A DNA stretch of 64,000 nt from Streptomyces rimosus subsp. rimosus (GCF_000720725.1 NZ_JOCQ01000017.1:1-64000), one strand, 5' to 3'; positions 19,096-27,914 are shown, numbered from the stretch's first letter. The notes: generated by a model not told the origin, from the letters alone. Made by a program: numbers and translations.

Positions 19096-20336
19096 TCAGC
19101 GTGCCGCGGCACGACGCGCTCCGTTCGCTGTTCGACGACGCGCAGGTGCGCCCCGACCTGCTGCGGCGGCGGTCGCCGGTCCGTTGGGGCGCTTTCCCGC
19201 CCGACGTCATTCCGCTGACGGCCGCCGAGCCGGATTTCCCCGGGCCCCGGGAGGTCCGGGACGCGGTGATCGAGGCGGTCGCCGACGGCTATTTCCCCTA
19301 TGCGTCGCCCATGGGCCCGGAAGAACTCCGGGAGGCCTTCTCGGAAGTCGCCGAGGCCCGTTACGGAATCGGCAACCACCCCGACCGCGTGGTGCCGGCC
19401 CCCGGCACGGCGGCCGCGTTGTGGGGCGTGGTGCGCCTGCTGTGCGGAGAGGGTGACGAGTGCATTGTGCTGGACCCGGTCGACCTGCTCTTCGGACAGG
19501 CCGTCGACGCCGTGGGAGCCCGGCGCGTGCACTGCCCGGTGGACAAGAGCACGGGGCAGCTGGATACGGACCGGCTCGCGTCCTTGGTGACTTCGCGGAC
19601 CGCGCTGATCTGTCTGTGCAATCCGCACAATCCGCTGGGTACGGTCTTCACCGGGACGACACTCCGGGCCGTGGAGGACATAGCCGCCGCCCACCGTGTC
19701 CCGATACTTTCCGACGAGGTGTGGAACGAAATCGTGTATCCGCCCAGGGCGCACATCAGCATGGCGAGCCTGGACACCGGGAACAGCTGGCGCGTCTACA
19801 CGGTGACCGGCCTTTCCAAGACGTTCGCGCTCCCGGGGCTGCGCATGGGCTTCGTCATCGCCCCGACCCCGCGGGCGGCGGACGCTTTGCGGCTGGCCTT
19901 CCAGCGCCTCGGCGCCACGTACAGCATGACGCCCTGCACCCAAGCCGGCGCCCTGGCCGCCCTGCGTCACGGCTGGCCCTGGCGGGACGCATTCCTGGAG
20001 CACCTCCGGAAAATGCGGGACTACTGTGTGGACCGGCTGAACGCGATGCCCGGCATTTCCTGCGGCCGCCCGGACGGAACGTACGTCCTGTTCCCCGACG
20101 TGTCCGCCCTCGGGCTGACCAGTCAGGCGATGGGCGCATTCCTGCTGGCGAAAGCACGGGTGGCCGTGGTGCCCGGCACGGCCGAGTGGTTCGGCCCGGC
20201 CGCCGAGGGCAATGTCCGCATCAGCTACGCCACTTCGCGGGCGGTGCTGGAAGAGGCGCTGGACCGTGTGGCGAGCGCCGTCGAAGAACTCGTACCCGGT
20301 GGACCGGCCGCGCTCCGGGCCACCGGGACGCCGTAA
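19092..20336 (+). CDS. PatB/MalY-like PLP-dependent aminotransferase or C-S lyase
   Basis: 414 residues from GTG 19092, overlapping the prenyltransferase stop. Fold-type I PLP enzyme: CNPHNPLGTVF is the MalY/PatB signature, SDEVWNEIVY provides the Asp and Tyr that hold the cofactor, and GLSKTFALPGLRMGF carries the Schiff-base Lys. Family members are cystathionine beta-lyases or aminotransferases. Coupled to a tryptophan prenyltransferase it might convert prenyl-Trp to the indole pyruvate or cleave its side chain; tryptophanases do the latter in 6-dimethylallylindole pathways. The exact reaction is open. Confidence 0.88.
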   Translation: MISVPRHDALRSLFDDAQVRPDLLRRRSPVRWGAFPPDVIPLTAAEPDFPGPREVRDAVIEAVADGYFPYASPMGPEELREAFSEVAEARYGIGNHPDRVVPAPGTAAALWGVVRLLCGEGDECIVLDPVDLLFGQAVDAVGARRVHCPVDKSTGQLDTDRLASLVTSRTALICLCNPHNPLGTVFTGTTLRAVEDIAAAHRVPILSDEVWNEIVYPPRAHISMASLDTGNSWRVYTVTGLSKTFALPGLRMGFVIAPTPRAADALRLAFQRLGATYSMTPCTQAGALAALRHGWPWRDAFLEHLRKMRDYCVDRLNAMPGISCGRPDGTYVLFPDVSALGLTSQAMGAFLLAKARVAVVPGTAEWFGPAAEGNVRISYATSRAVLEEALDRVASAVEELVPGGPAALRATGTP

Positions 20337-20375
20337 CAGACGTAACAGGCACAACAGCGTGCCGCCCCGCGGGCA

Positions 20376-21839
20376 TCAGCCGCGCAGCCAGGCCTTCAAC
20401 GCGGCCCACCAGGACGTACGCCGCTCGGGGACGGAAACCGGCGGGGGCGGGGCAGGCGGGGACGGAACCGGCTGCTCGGCTGCGGGCAGGGAGCCGCCGT
20501 CCGGGGGCCACAGGGGGCGCTCCGGGGACGGACCGGCGGACGCGCCGGCGCGCGCGGGCCGGGAGGCGGTGAACGTCACCGGGAGACTGGTCAGATGGCG
20601 CGTCATCCAGCCCGAGCTCCAGCGCAGCTCCTCCTCGGGAATGCGCAGCCGTACATCGGGCAGCCGGGCCATCAGCGTGTCGATGCCGGAGTCGGCGATG
20701 GCCCGGCCGATGTTCTGGCCGGGGCACTCCTGCGGGCCGCTGCTGAAGGCCAGGTGCGAACGGTTGCCGAGCAGCGGGACCGAGGGGTCCGGCCGGACGG
20801 CCGGGTCGTGGTTCCCGGCGGCCAGGCTGAGCAGCAGCATGTCCCCCGCCTCGATCTTCTGGCCGCCGACCTCCGTGTCCACGGCGGCCCAGCGGCCGGG
20901 GATGGTCATCAGGGGCGGTTCGCTCCACAGCACCTGCTCGACCACGTCGGGCAGCGTCATCTGCCCGCCGGCCAGCGACGCGTGGCACCGGGGGTCGGTC
21001 AGCACCATCCGCAGGGTGCTCTTGAGCAGGTTGACCGTGGTCTCGTTCGCGGCGATGAGGACGACCCGCAGGTGGTTCCACACCTCCTCGTCGGTCAGCC
21101 GGGAGGAGTGGTCGATCAGCCAGGACGTGATGTCGTGGCCGCGGGTCGTGTGCTTGCGCCGTACCAGCTCCGTGAGGGTCTCCACGATGAACGCGTTGCT
21201 GGCCACCGAGGTCGCGGTGCCCGCCACCATGTCCCGGCTGGCCGCGACCAGCCGGGGCCCGTACTCGTCGGGCATGCCCAGCAGCTGCGTCAGCACCAGC
21301 ATGGGCAGGTGTTCGCAGAACTCCGCGGCCAGGTCCGCCTCCCCGCGCTCGGCGAAGCCGTCCACCAGCTGGTGGGTGAAGCGGGTGATGTGCCGCCGGA
21401 TGCCCCGGCGGTTGAAGCGGTCCAGGCTGTCGGTGACCGCCACGCGCAGCCGGTTGCGCTCCTCCCCGTCCAGGAACAGGCAGACCGGCTGCCAGGCGAT
21501 CATCGGGAGCAGCGGTGAGTCCGGCGGCACCCGCCCTTCCCGGAACCAGCGCCAGTTGCGCGAGTCGCGGCTGAACCGGGCGGGCGTGCCGGCGACCTCC
21601 AGGATCTCGCGGTAGCCGAGGACGAGCCAGGCGGGCAGGTCGCCGTCCAGCAGGACGGGCGCGACGGCGCCGTGCCGGGCGCGCAGGCGCTCGTACAGGC
21701 CCATGGGGTCCGCGGCCGCCTCGGGGCCGAAGAGCCGCGCCAGTCCGTCCGGGGCGCCGAATCGGGCGTGTGCCGGACACCCCGGAGGCGGTGTGGCGGC
21801 CCATGTGGTGCCGTGCTGTTCGGGGGAAGGGAAGGTCAC
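20376..21839 (-). CDS. cvnE: Conservon cytochrome P450 (CvnE)
   Basis: 487 residues from GTG 21839, overlapping the GTPase stop by 4 bp. P450 landmarks are FLDGEERNRLR (helix C), I-helix VVLIAANETTVNL (variant of AGxET), EQVLWSEPP and the haem loop AFSSGPQECPGQNIGR with the Cys ligand. The C-terminus beyond VTFTASRP is a Pro-rich tail of about 70 residues ending WWAALKAWLRG, longer than in ordinary P450s. It is the last gene of a conservon and may be recruited to the membrane complex. Confidence 0.93.
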   Translation of the reverse strand: MTFPSPEQHGTTWAATPPPGCPAHARFGAPDGLARLFGPEAAADPMGLYERLRARHGAVAPVLLDGDLPAWLVLGYREILEVAGTPARFSRDSRNWRWFREGRVPPDSPLLPMIAWQPVCLFLDGEERNRLRVAVTDSLDRFNRRGIRRHITRFTHQLVDGFAERGEADLAAEFCEHLPMLVLTQLLGMPDEYGPRLVAASRDMVAGTATSVASNAFIVETLTELVRRKHTTRGHDITSWLIDHSSRLTDEEVWNHLRVVLIAANETTVNLLKSTLRMVLTDPRCHASLAGGQMTLPDVVEQVLWSEPPLMTIPGRWAAVDTEVGGQKIEAGDMLLLSLAAGNHDPAVRPDPSVPLLGNRSHLAFSSGPQECPGQNIGRAIADSGIDTLMARLPDVRLRIPEEELRWSSGWMTRHLTSLPVTFTASRPARAGASAGPSPERPLWPPDGGSLPAAEQPVPSPPAPPPPVSVPERRTSWWAALKAWLRG

Positions 21840-22459
21840 CGTCGCTCCGGAGTCGTGGTGGTGAGGGTGTGCAGATAGCGCATGAGGGTCAGCAGGCCGT
21901 CGCGGCTGGAGCCGCGTTCGCGGGCGTCGCAGTCGATCACCGGCACCTCGTCGGGGATGTCCAGGGCCTGCCGGAGCTCGGAGACCGGGTACGAGGGGGC
22001 GTCCGGGAAGGCGTTGATGGCGACGATGAAGGGCACGCCGCGTTCCTCCAGGCGGCCCATCACGTCGAAGCTGTCCTCCAGCCGCCGGGTGTCGATGAGG
22101 ACGACGGCGCCCAGCGCGCCTTCGAAGAGGCCGTTCCACAGGAACCAGAACCGCTGCTGGCCCGGGGTGCCGAAGACGTACAGCACCAGTTCCTCGTTGA
22201 GGGTGATGCGGCCGAAGTCCATCGCCACGGTGGTCTCGCTCTTGCGCTCGACCCCGGCGAGATCGTCCACGCCGGCCCCGGCCTGCGTCATGATCTCTTC
22301 GGTGGTGAGCGGTCTGATCTCGCTGACCGAGCCGACCAGGGTGGTCTTGCCGACGCCGAAGCCGCCGACGATCACCACCTTCACCGCCGTGGTGACCGAG
22401 GCCGGCAGGACGTCCTCGCCCCGCGGGCCGACGACGGGTTCAGAGATTCTGTAGTCCAT
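21836..22459 (-). CDS. cvnD: Conservon GTP-binding protein (CvnD)
   Basis: 207 residues. Ras-like/Gpn-type ATP/GTP-binding protein: P-loop GGFGVGKTTLVGSVSEI, switch region TVAMDFGRITL, G3-like FGTPGQQRFWFLW and NAFPD near the G4 position. In cvn conservons it works with the histidine-kinase-like CvnA as a bacterial equivalent of a G-protein-coupled system. It overlaps the DUF742 gene by 20 bp and the P450 gene by 4 bp. Confidence 0.95.
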   Translation of the reverse strand: MDYRISEPVVGPRGEDVLPASVTTAVKVVIVGGFGVGKTTLVGSVSEIRPLTTEEIMTQAGAGVDDLAGVERKSETTVAMDFGRITLNEELVLYVFGTPGQQRFWFLWNGLFEGALGAVVLIDTRRLEDSFDVMGRLEERGVPFIVAINAFPDAPSYPVSELRQALDIPDEVPVIDCDARERGSSRDGLLTLMRYLHTLTTTTPERR

Positions 22460-22811
22460 GCATCACCGCCTCCAAGAGTTCGATGTCGGGCAGCGACTTG
22501 GCCGGGACCGAGGCGCGGGCCTCGACGTGGCCGCTCGCCAGGAGCTCCGTGAGCAGTACGGTGACCACGCTGACCGGCAGGTGGAGGTACGCGGACAGCT
22601 CGGCGACGGACAGCGGGTAGTCGCAGATGCGGACGATGGCGGCGAGTTCCGGCTGCATGCCCGGGCCGGCCTCGCCGCGGCTGACGATCAGCGTGACCAT
22701 GTCGAGGGGCGTCTGCCGTTCGGCCTCTTTCCGGCCGGACGTGAGGACGTAGAGCCGTTCGGGACCGCCCTCTTCCCAGGCCCGTCGTTTCTCCTGCTCC
22801 GGGTCGCTCAT
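22440..22811 (-). CDS. cvnC: Conservon DUF742 protein (CvnC)
   Basis: 123 residues from ATG 22811; the ATGA overlap with the roadblock gene fixes the start. DUF742 pattern: RLYVLTSGR at the front, then PLDMVTLIVSRG, and the winged-helix-like LSVAELSAYLHLPVSVVTVLLTELLASGHVEAR. In conservons it is believed to bridge CvnA and the GTPase. Confidence 0.93.
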   Translation of the reverse strand: MSDPEQEKRRAWEEGGPERLYVLTSGRKEAERQTPLDMVTLIVSRGEAGPGMQPELAAIVRICDYPLSVAELSAYLHLPVSVVTVLLTELLASGHVEARASVPAKSLPDIELLEAVMHGLQNL

Positions 22812-23230
22812 GGGATCTGCCGGTCGGCCCGTGGCGGACTGGAGAGGTGCTGGCCGATCCGGGCGACCAGGTCCCGCATCCGCTGCCCCATCAGGCCGGC
22901 GTCCACGTCGTCGTCGGCCAGCACGGCCAGATACGCCCCGGCGCCGGCCGCCATCAGGTAGAAGAAGCCGCCGTCGACCTCGACGACGACGAGTTTCATC
23001 CGGCCGTCGCGGTGCGGGAACTCGGCGGCGATGGCCGCCGACAGGCTCTGCAGCCCGGCGCAGGCGGCGGCGAGGCGGTCGGCGGTGTCGGTGTCCGTAC
23101 CGCACTGCGCCATGCACAGGCCGTCCGAGGACAGCACCACGACGTTGCGGGTCTGCGGGACGCTGGACGCCAACTCCTCCAGCATCCAGTCCATGTTGAA
23201 CCGCTGCTTTGTGGCCACTTGCTCACTCAT
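22808..23230 (-). CDS. cvnB: Conservon roadblock/LC7 protein (CvnB)
   Basis: 140 residues. Roadblock/LC7 fold: MDWMLEELASSVPQTRNVVVLSSDGL followed by a helix, then KLVVVEVDGGFFYLMAAGAGAYLAVLAD. These proteins act as regulators of small GTPases such as the neighbour encoded at 21836. It lies 18 bp downstream of cvnA and overlaps cvnC. Confidence 0.94.
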   Translation of the reverse strand: MSEQVATKQRFNMDWMLEELASSVPQTRNVVVLSSDGLCMAQCGTDTDTADRLAAACAGLQSLSAAIAAEFPHRDGRMKLVVVEVDGGFFYLMAAGAGAYLAVLADDDVDAGLMGQRMRDLVARIGQHLSSPPRADRQIP

Positions 23231-23248
23231 CCTTATCTGCTGGCTCAG

Positions 23249-24727
23249 TCACTGCTCGGGCTCCGCGTCGTCCGGGCCCTCGGGGCCGTGCGCCGGGGCC
23301 GCGCCGGAGGCGCCGTCGAGGAAGGCGGACATCCACAGCCCGGCCGGAGGGGCCGGGGGCCGGGGTTCGGCGGCGGAGGGGGCCGCCTGCCGGGGGCCCG
23401 CGGACGGGAACAGGGGGCGGGTGGTGCGCCGCCTGCGCTGCGGGAGCCCGTTGGTGGTGCGCGGGGCGTCGGCGGGCACCGCCTCCTCGGCGGCTGCCGT
23501 GGCCCGGTGCTTCGGTCCGCTGGGGTAGCGGGGCGGCGGCAGGCTGGGCGCCTTGGCGATGGCTCCGCCGGGCGCCGGGGTCACGGTGATCAGTTCGGGC
23601 GGTACGACCAGGACGACGCGCACGCCGCCGTACGCGGACACGCGCAGCGACACGGTGAAGTGGTTGGTGTGGGACAGCCGGCCGACCACCGCCAGGCCGA
23701 GCCGGGGCGACTCGCCCAGGTCGTCGAGGTCCAGTCCGCTGGTGGCGTGCTGCGCCAGGGACCGTTCGGCGCGGATACGGGCCTCGTCGGTCAGGCCGAG
23801 ACCGGCGTCCTCGATCTCGACGGCGACCCCGGTCTGGACCTCGGTCGCGGTCAGGTGGACCCGGGTCTGCGGCGGTGAGTAGCGCGTGGCGTTGTCCAGG
23901 AGTTCGGCCACGGCGTGGATCAGCGGTTCGGCCGCGCGGCCGAGGATGCCGACGTCGGCCACCGAGTGGAGGTCGACGCGCTGGTAGTCGGTGATCCGGG
24001 ACATCGCCCCGCGCAACACGTTGAACAGCGGGATGTCCTTCTGCCACTGGCGTCCCGGCCGGGCGCCGCCGAGGACGGCGATGCTGTCCGCGAGCCGGCC
24101 GATCAGCGCGGTGCGGTGGTCCAGGTGCAGCAGGTCGTGGAAGACGTCCGGGTCGTTCCCGTGCTTGTCCTCCAGTTCGCGCAGTTCCAGGGCCTGTTGG
24201 TGCACGATGGCCTGCACGCGCCGGGCGATGTTGACGAAGGCCCGCCGGGCGGAGTCGCGCAGGTCCTCCTCGGCGTCGACGGTCATCAGGATGTAGCGCA
24301 CCACCGCGTGGTGCGCGGCCTCGAACCGGGGGCCCACCCGGGACACCGGGCCGGTGGTGCGCATCACGTCCTCGATCGACGTGCCCTGCTGGAGCCGGGC
24401 CAGGGCCGCGGGCAGGGTTTCCTTGGCCAGCCGGATCGTCTCGGTCTCCTGCTCGGCCAGTTGGCGTTGCAGGAATGCCTCGCGTTCGGCGTACTGCCTG
24501 CGCAGCGCGTCGATCGCGCGGCCCCGGCGGGCCGCCTCCGCGGCCGCGACGGCCACGGCCGCGGTCGCCAGGACGCCGATCCAGGCGGCGTGGGCGCGGG
24601 CCGCCGGCGGCAGCAACGACGCGGCCACGGCCGTACATATGGCCAGAAGGGCGGGTGGCAGCAGCCACGGTGCGGTGGCGGCCGGCCCCGGCCTCCCGGG
24701 TGGCGAATCAGCACGAGCCATCGGCAT
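23249..24727 (-). CDS. cvnA: Conservon sensor ATPase (CvnA), nitrate/sulfonate-type HATPase membrane protein
   Basis: 492 residues. Two N-terminal membrane segments (WLLPPALLAICTAVAASLL and AAWIGVLATAAVAVAAAEA), a coiled-coil linker, a region with LLHLDHRTALIGRLADSIAVLGG (DHp-like) and an HATPase_c domain with the N-box AELLDNATRYSPP and G-box GLGLTDEA and GLAVVGRLS. The last 110 residues are a low-complexity Pro/Arg tail. It is the sensor of the conservon and first gene of the operon; it starts at ATG 24727 and its promoter lies in 24728-24950. Confidence 0.93.
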   Translation of the reverse strand: MPMARADSPPGRPGPAATAPWLLPPALLAICTAVAASLLPPAARAHAAWIGVLATAAVAVAAAEAARRGRAIDALRRQYAEREAFLQRQLAEQETETIRLAKETLPAALARLQQGTSIEDVMRTTGPVSRVGPRFEAAHHAVVRYILMTVDAEEDLRDSARRAFVNIARRVQAIVHQQALELRELEDKHGNDPDVFHDLLHLDHRTALIGRLADSIAVLGGARPGRQWQKDIPLFNVLRGAMSRITDYQRVDLHSVADVGILGRAAEPLIHAVAELLDNATRYSPPQTRVHLTATEVQTGVAVEIEDAGLGLTDEARIRAERSLAQHATSGLDLDDLGESPRLGLAVVGRLSHTNHFTVSLRVSAYGGVRVVLVVPPELITVTPAPGGAIAKAPSLPPPRYPSGPKHRATAAAEEAVPADAPRTTNGLPQRRRRTTRPLFPSAGPRQAAPSAAEPRPPAPPAGLWMSAFLDGASGAAPAHGPEGPDDAEPEQ

Positions 24728-25188
24728 CCTCAGAGCACTAATGGAAGGGACAGGGCGTCATACGCGGCGTTCACGGGTGAAGAAAAGCAGCGGGCAGACA
24801 AAAGGCGGCGTTCCGCGCGCGGAGCCGGGTCCCAGGACGCCCGTGCTCTCGTGCGGCGGCGGCTTCGCGGCAGCCGTCAGCGGCCTGCCGCAGCCGTCAC
24901 AACTCGCTGCGCGGCAGAGAGCATAGTGCGGGCGCAATGGCTCTGCGGGGCATGTGCATACGCCACATGAATGTACTCACGTACGAAATTCAGAAGAATC
25001 GTTTGGCGCTGGCCGATCGCCGAAAACGCGAAAAGCGGGCACCGTTGACCTGCACCGATGGGAATTCTGCGGTTTGTACGCCGGCAGGCGGAAAAGAGAG
25101 GAACACCCGCACGCCGGGGAAAGCGTGCGGGCTCGGGTTCTTCCGGGGCGCGCCGGTGGATCTCACCGCCGGGCGGCCGCGGACCGTC
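24728..25188. other. Intergenic region between cvnA and the DUF2637 gene
   Basis: About 460 bp without a supported gene. It is AT-richer from 24930 to 25100, likely including the cvnA promoter region. A hairpin at 25106-25131 ends the gene on the right. Open frames here have no ribosome site. Confidence 0.6.
25106..25131 (-). terminator. Intrinsic terminator after the DUF2637 gene
   Basis: Stem CCCGCACGC / GCGTGCGGG (9 bp) with an 8-nt loop, followed on the minus strand by a T/C-rich stretch. It lies 58 bp past the stop of the gene at 25189. Confidence 0.65.
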
Positions 25189-26118
25189 TCATCCGCCGGA
25201 CCGGTGCCGGTGCTGCCCCCGGCTGCTCTGCGCGTGCCGGGCCGCGGGCTGGGGGGCGTTGGCGAGGTCGAGTTGGCGTACGAACTGGTGGAAGCAGAGC
25301 AGCACGGTCAGCGGCGGCAGGCCCGCCACGGCGATGCCGGACGGCGAGGGATGGACGTGGGCGATGCACAGCATCATGGCGACGGCGGCGAAGAAGATGA
25401 CGACGGCCCAGGAGTGCAGGGTGCGGCGCCGGTGGACGCGGGCGCGCAGGATGGACAGGGTGGCCACCACCCAGGGGCCGTAGATCAGCAGCGGCCACAG
25501 CACCGCGACGTCCGCCGGGGCCACGCCGTCCGCGATGGCACGCAGCGGCGGGTAGGAGGCCACCGCGCCCAGCGCGGCGACGGCGACCGCGATGACCGCG
25601 GTGAGCAGCACGGACGACGCGCTGAGCAGCCGCCGCCAGGGCCAGGGGGCAGGTCCGGTGTCCGGCGTCGCAAGCGCGTCGGCGGGCGGCGGGCGGCGGG
25701 CCGCGGGCTCGGCGGGCCGGTGGGCGGTCTCGGCATACGGATACGCGGCGTCGGCTTGCGGGTGCGCGGCCTCGGCGTGCGCGTACGTGGCCTCGGCGTG
25801 CCGATATGCGGCCTCGGCGTGCGGGTACGCGGTGTCGCCGGGGCAGTACAGGGCCTCGACGGGCGGGAACACCGGCTCCGGGCTGTCGGCCACAGCCGGC
25901 TGCTCGGCCGTGTCCCACAATTCCGCCATCTCGGGACCGAGTTCCTGCACGACGGCGGCGTCCCACCCGTCGTATGCGATCTCCTGTTCCAGAGGCAGAT
26001 CGTGCGCGAACGGCACGCCCGCGCCACCGGGGTAGGGGACGGCCTCGTCCCTGCTCTGACGTGGCAGCCGGTGCCGGCCGGTACCGGGAGGCACGGGGAC
26101 CCGCGGGATGTCGTTCAC
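25189..26118 (-). CDS. DUF2637/SpdB-like membrane protein with heptad-length repeats
   Basis: 309 residues if GTG 26118 is the start; the open frame reaches 26415 but overlaps the small gene at 26211 and is arginine/proline-rich there. The N-terminal half is soluble and has six 7-residue repeats of the type AYPHAEA. The C-terminal half has four membrane segments (LLSASSVLLTAVIAVAVAALGAV, VLWPLLIYGPWVVATLSIL, HSWAVVIFFAAVAMMLCIA, GIAVAGLPPLTVLLCFHQFV), as in the DUF2637 domain related to SpdB transfer proteins. The role is unknown; the gene follows the conservon on the same strand but is separated by a terminator. Confidence 0.75.
   Translation of the reverse strand: MNDIPRVPVPPGTGRHRLPRQSRDEAVPYPGGAGVPFAHDLPLEQEIAYDGWDAAVVQELGPEMAELWDTAEQPAVADSPEPVFPPVEALYCPGDTAYPHAEAAYRHAEATYAHAEAAHPQADAAYPYAETAHRPAEPAARRPPPADALATPDTGPAPWPWRRLLSASSVLLTAVIAVAVAALGAVASYPPLRAIADGVAPADVAVLWPLLIYGPWVVATLSILRARVHRRRTLHSWAVVIFFAAVAMMLCIAHVHPSPSGIAVAGLPPLTVLLCFHQFVRQLDLANAPQPAARHAQSSRGQHRHRSGG
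25708..25833. repeat. Six coding 21-bp repeats in the DUF2637 gene
   Basis: Six imperfect 21-bp units on the minus strand, each encoding seven residues (AYPHAEA, AYRHAEA, TYAHAEA, AHPQADA, AYPYAET, AHRPAEP). The frame is kept and the Tyr/His-Ala-Glu pattern is conserved, suggesting an expanded flexible linker. Confidence 0.85.
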
Positions 26119-26210
26119 TACAGCTCTCACTGGAATCGGTGTGGCCGGTGGGGAAGGGGCCGGCCGACGCGCCGCCCTCGAAAGGGGCGGCGGGCGCCGG
26201 GAGTGTGCCG

Positions 26211-26405
26211 TTACCGGTCGTCGTCGCTGCCGTCGAGGGTGGCCAGCAGCTGTTCCAGCAGGTCGCCGGTGTACTCCAGCCGGACGCTCTGTCCGGCGCG
26301 CAGCAGGTGGACGTCGGGCCGGACGCCGGGGGTGGCGCGCGGCACGGTCGCGCGCAGCTGCCAGGCGCCGAGCTGACGGGTGGGGGAAATGCTCGTCTCG
26401 GTCAT
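26211..26405 (-). CDS. Small hypothetical protein
   Basis: 64 residues from ATG 26405. The protein (MTETSISPTRQLGAWQLRATV... ending LLATLDGSDDDR) is acidic at the end and has a beta-rich middle. The upstream ribosome site is weak. It ends 93 bp before the DUF2637 start, so both may be co-transcribed. I recognise no family. Confidence 0.55.
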   Translation of the reverse strand: MTETSISPTRQLGAWQLRATVPRATPGVRPDVHLLRAGQSVRLEYTGDLLEQLLATLDGSDDDR

Positions 26406-26984
26406 ACGTCGTCAACGAACAGGTGTCGAGGCGGGTGACTGCGGCATACGGGCGAATCAGAATTAAGATAACTAATTCCTCATAACGGTGCTCCGGGACG
26501 AACCGGAAGCAGTCGCACCGCCATGAGTCGACCAGATGCCGGGCCGCACGGCCGCCTCATCGGGCCGCCACCCGCCCCTGCGCCGTTGACCAGCACCAAT
26601 ACCATAAACGGAGAGTTACGGACATAACGCCAGGAACCCCGGCGACTCCGGCGTGTTTCCCGGCCCACCCGCCACTGCGACGCCCACCGCGTACGCACAG
26701 ATGGACAGCACCACAAGTTTCCTTCACCGCAGTTGAAACGCGCCAACCGCCGGGCTAGGGTTCCTACGCCGCGCCTCAACCGTGCCGAACGTCCAAACCA
26801 CCGGATCCGACGCAGAGTTGACACCGGCGGTACGAGCCCCCACGCGACCGCCGGGCACCCCGGCCGAGGTCTCCCCCACCGGCGGCCCCTCCGGACGACA
26901 CGCACCGGCGGGGGCCGCGGACACTGCGCCACCCTTGCACCGGAGCCGATCTGTCAGCAGCGGGCGAAAGGAAGAGCGACGACC
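26406..26984. other. Intergenic region without supported genes
   Basis: About 580 bp between the small gene and the regulator at 27051. It is locally AT-richer (26455-26640), which fits a promoter for the minus-strand gene at 26405. A good ribosome site (gaaaggaag) lies at its right end before a truncated frame at 26985. I see no RNA gene. Confidence 0.5.
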
Positions 26985-27050
26985 ATGGAGTTCCGCGCCC
27001 TGGGACCGGTCGGACCCCGCGCGCGCCCGGGCATCACGAAGGGGCGCGCC
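26985..27050 (+). pseudogene. Possible 5' remnant of a SARP/AfsR regulator
   Basis: The frame after GAAAGGAAG and ATG 26985 begins MEFRALGPVGPRA, strongly reminiscent of the conserved start of SARP/AfsR regulators (MEFRLLGPVEV). After about a dozen codons the similarity stops and the sequence becomes the 3' end of the regulator gene on the other strand. It may be a gene truncated by deletion, but so short a match could be chance. Confidence 0.25.
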
Positions 27051-27914
27051 TCATCGGCCCGTTCGGCCGGCCGGTTCCGCCGGGAGGTCCGCGGTGCCAC
27101 CGGGCGGAGCCGGCGCGTCCGCCTGTGCGCGCAGGACGCGCGCGGTGTGCTCGTCGAGGGGGAAGAACAGCTCGATCGCCAGCTCCGAGAGGGTCACGTC
27201 GGCCGGTGCGCCGAAGGTGGCGATGGTGCTGAACAGCGCCAGCTCGCCGTGCGGGGTGCGGAATCGTATCGGCACCACCGCCTCGCTCGGGACGTGCTCC
27301 CGCAGCGGGGCCGGCGCCTCGCCCGCGGGCACCTCGTAGGCGCTCACCTCGTCGTAGAGCGCGCGCAGTCGGGGGTCGCCGGTCGTCCGGACCTGTTGCA
27401 GCAGCCCGCCGAGGAGGTACGCGCGCACCTCGCCGTAGCCGACCGCGTGCGCCGGAAGCCCCTGGGGGTGCAGAGCCAGCCGCATCACGTTCGGTTCGCC
27501 CGCCAGCAGCTCCGGCGGGGCCACGCCGAGCAGCACGTCCATCGCCCGGTTGGCGCGGACCATGTTCCACAGCCGGTCGACGACGACTGCCGGGTACGGT
27601 TCGTGGCCCCGCAGCAGCATGTCCACCGCCGAGCGTGCCGCGCCCATCTCTTCGCCCTCCAGGGGCCGTTCGCGGTACACGGGCGCGTAACCGGCCGCCA
27701 TCAGCAGGCTGTTGCGCTCGCGCAACGGCACGTCCAGATGGCGGGCCAGGCGCAGCACCATCTGCTGGCTGGGGCGGGCCCGCCCGGTCTCCACGCAGGA
27801 CAGGTGCCGTGTCGAGGTGTCCGCGCGCAGGGCCAGTTCCAGCTGGCTGAGCTTGCGCCGCAGACGCCATTCGCGCAGCAGCGCCCCGGCCCGCGGCAGT
27901 TGACCGTCTCCCAT
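27051..27914 (-). CDS. XRE/MmyB-like helix-turn-helix regulator
   Basis: 287 residues from ATG 27914. The N-terminal HTH is LREWRLRRKLSQLELALRADTSTRHLSCVETGRARPSQQ, and the rest is the MmyB-like ligand-binding (PAS-like) domain: GYAPVYRERPL, PYPAVVVDRLWNMVRANRAM, and FRTPHGELALFSTIATFGAPADVTLSELAIELFFPLDE. Such regulators usually control an adjacent divergent oxidoreductase; none is present here, since the next gene to the right is an ArsR-like regulator. The target is unknown. Confidence 0.9.
   Translation of the reverse strand: MGDGQLPRAGALLREWRLRRKLSQLELALRADTSTRHLSCVETGRARPSQQMVLRLARHLDVPLRERNSLLMAAGYAPVYRERPLEGEEMGAARSAVDMLLRGHEPYPAVVVDRLWNMVRANRAMDVLLGVAPPELLAGEPNVMRLALHPQGLPAHAVGYGEVRAYLLGGLLQQVRTTGDPRLRALYDEVSAYEVPAGEAPAPLREHVPSEAVVPIRFRTPHGELALFSTIATFGAPADVTLSELAIELFFPLDEHTARVLRAQADAPAPPGGTADLPAEPAGRTGR

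Noticed and set aside
24937..25190. Plus-strand gene beginning MALRGMCIRHMNVL
   Set aside because: No ribosome site and the frame continues as antisense of the DUF2637 gene; treated as promoter region.
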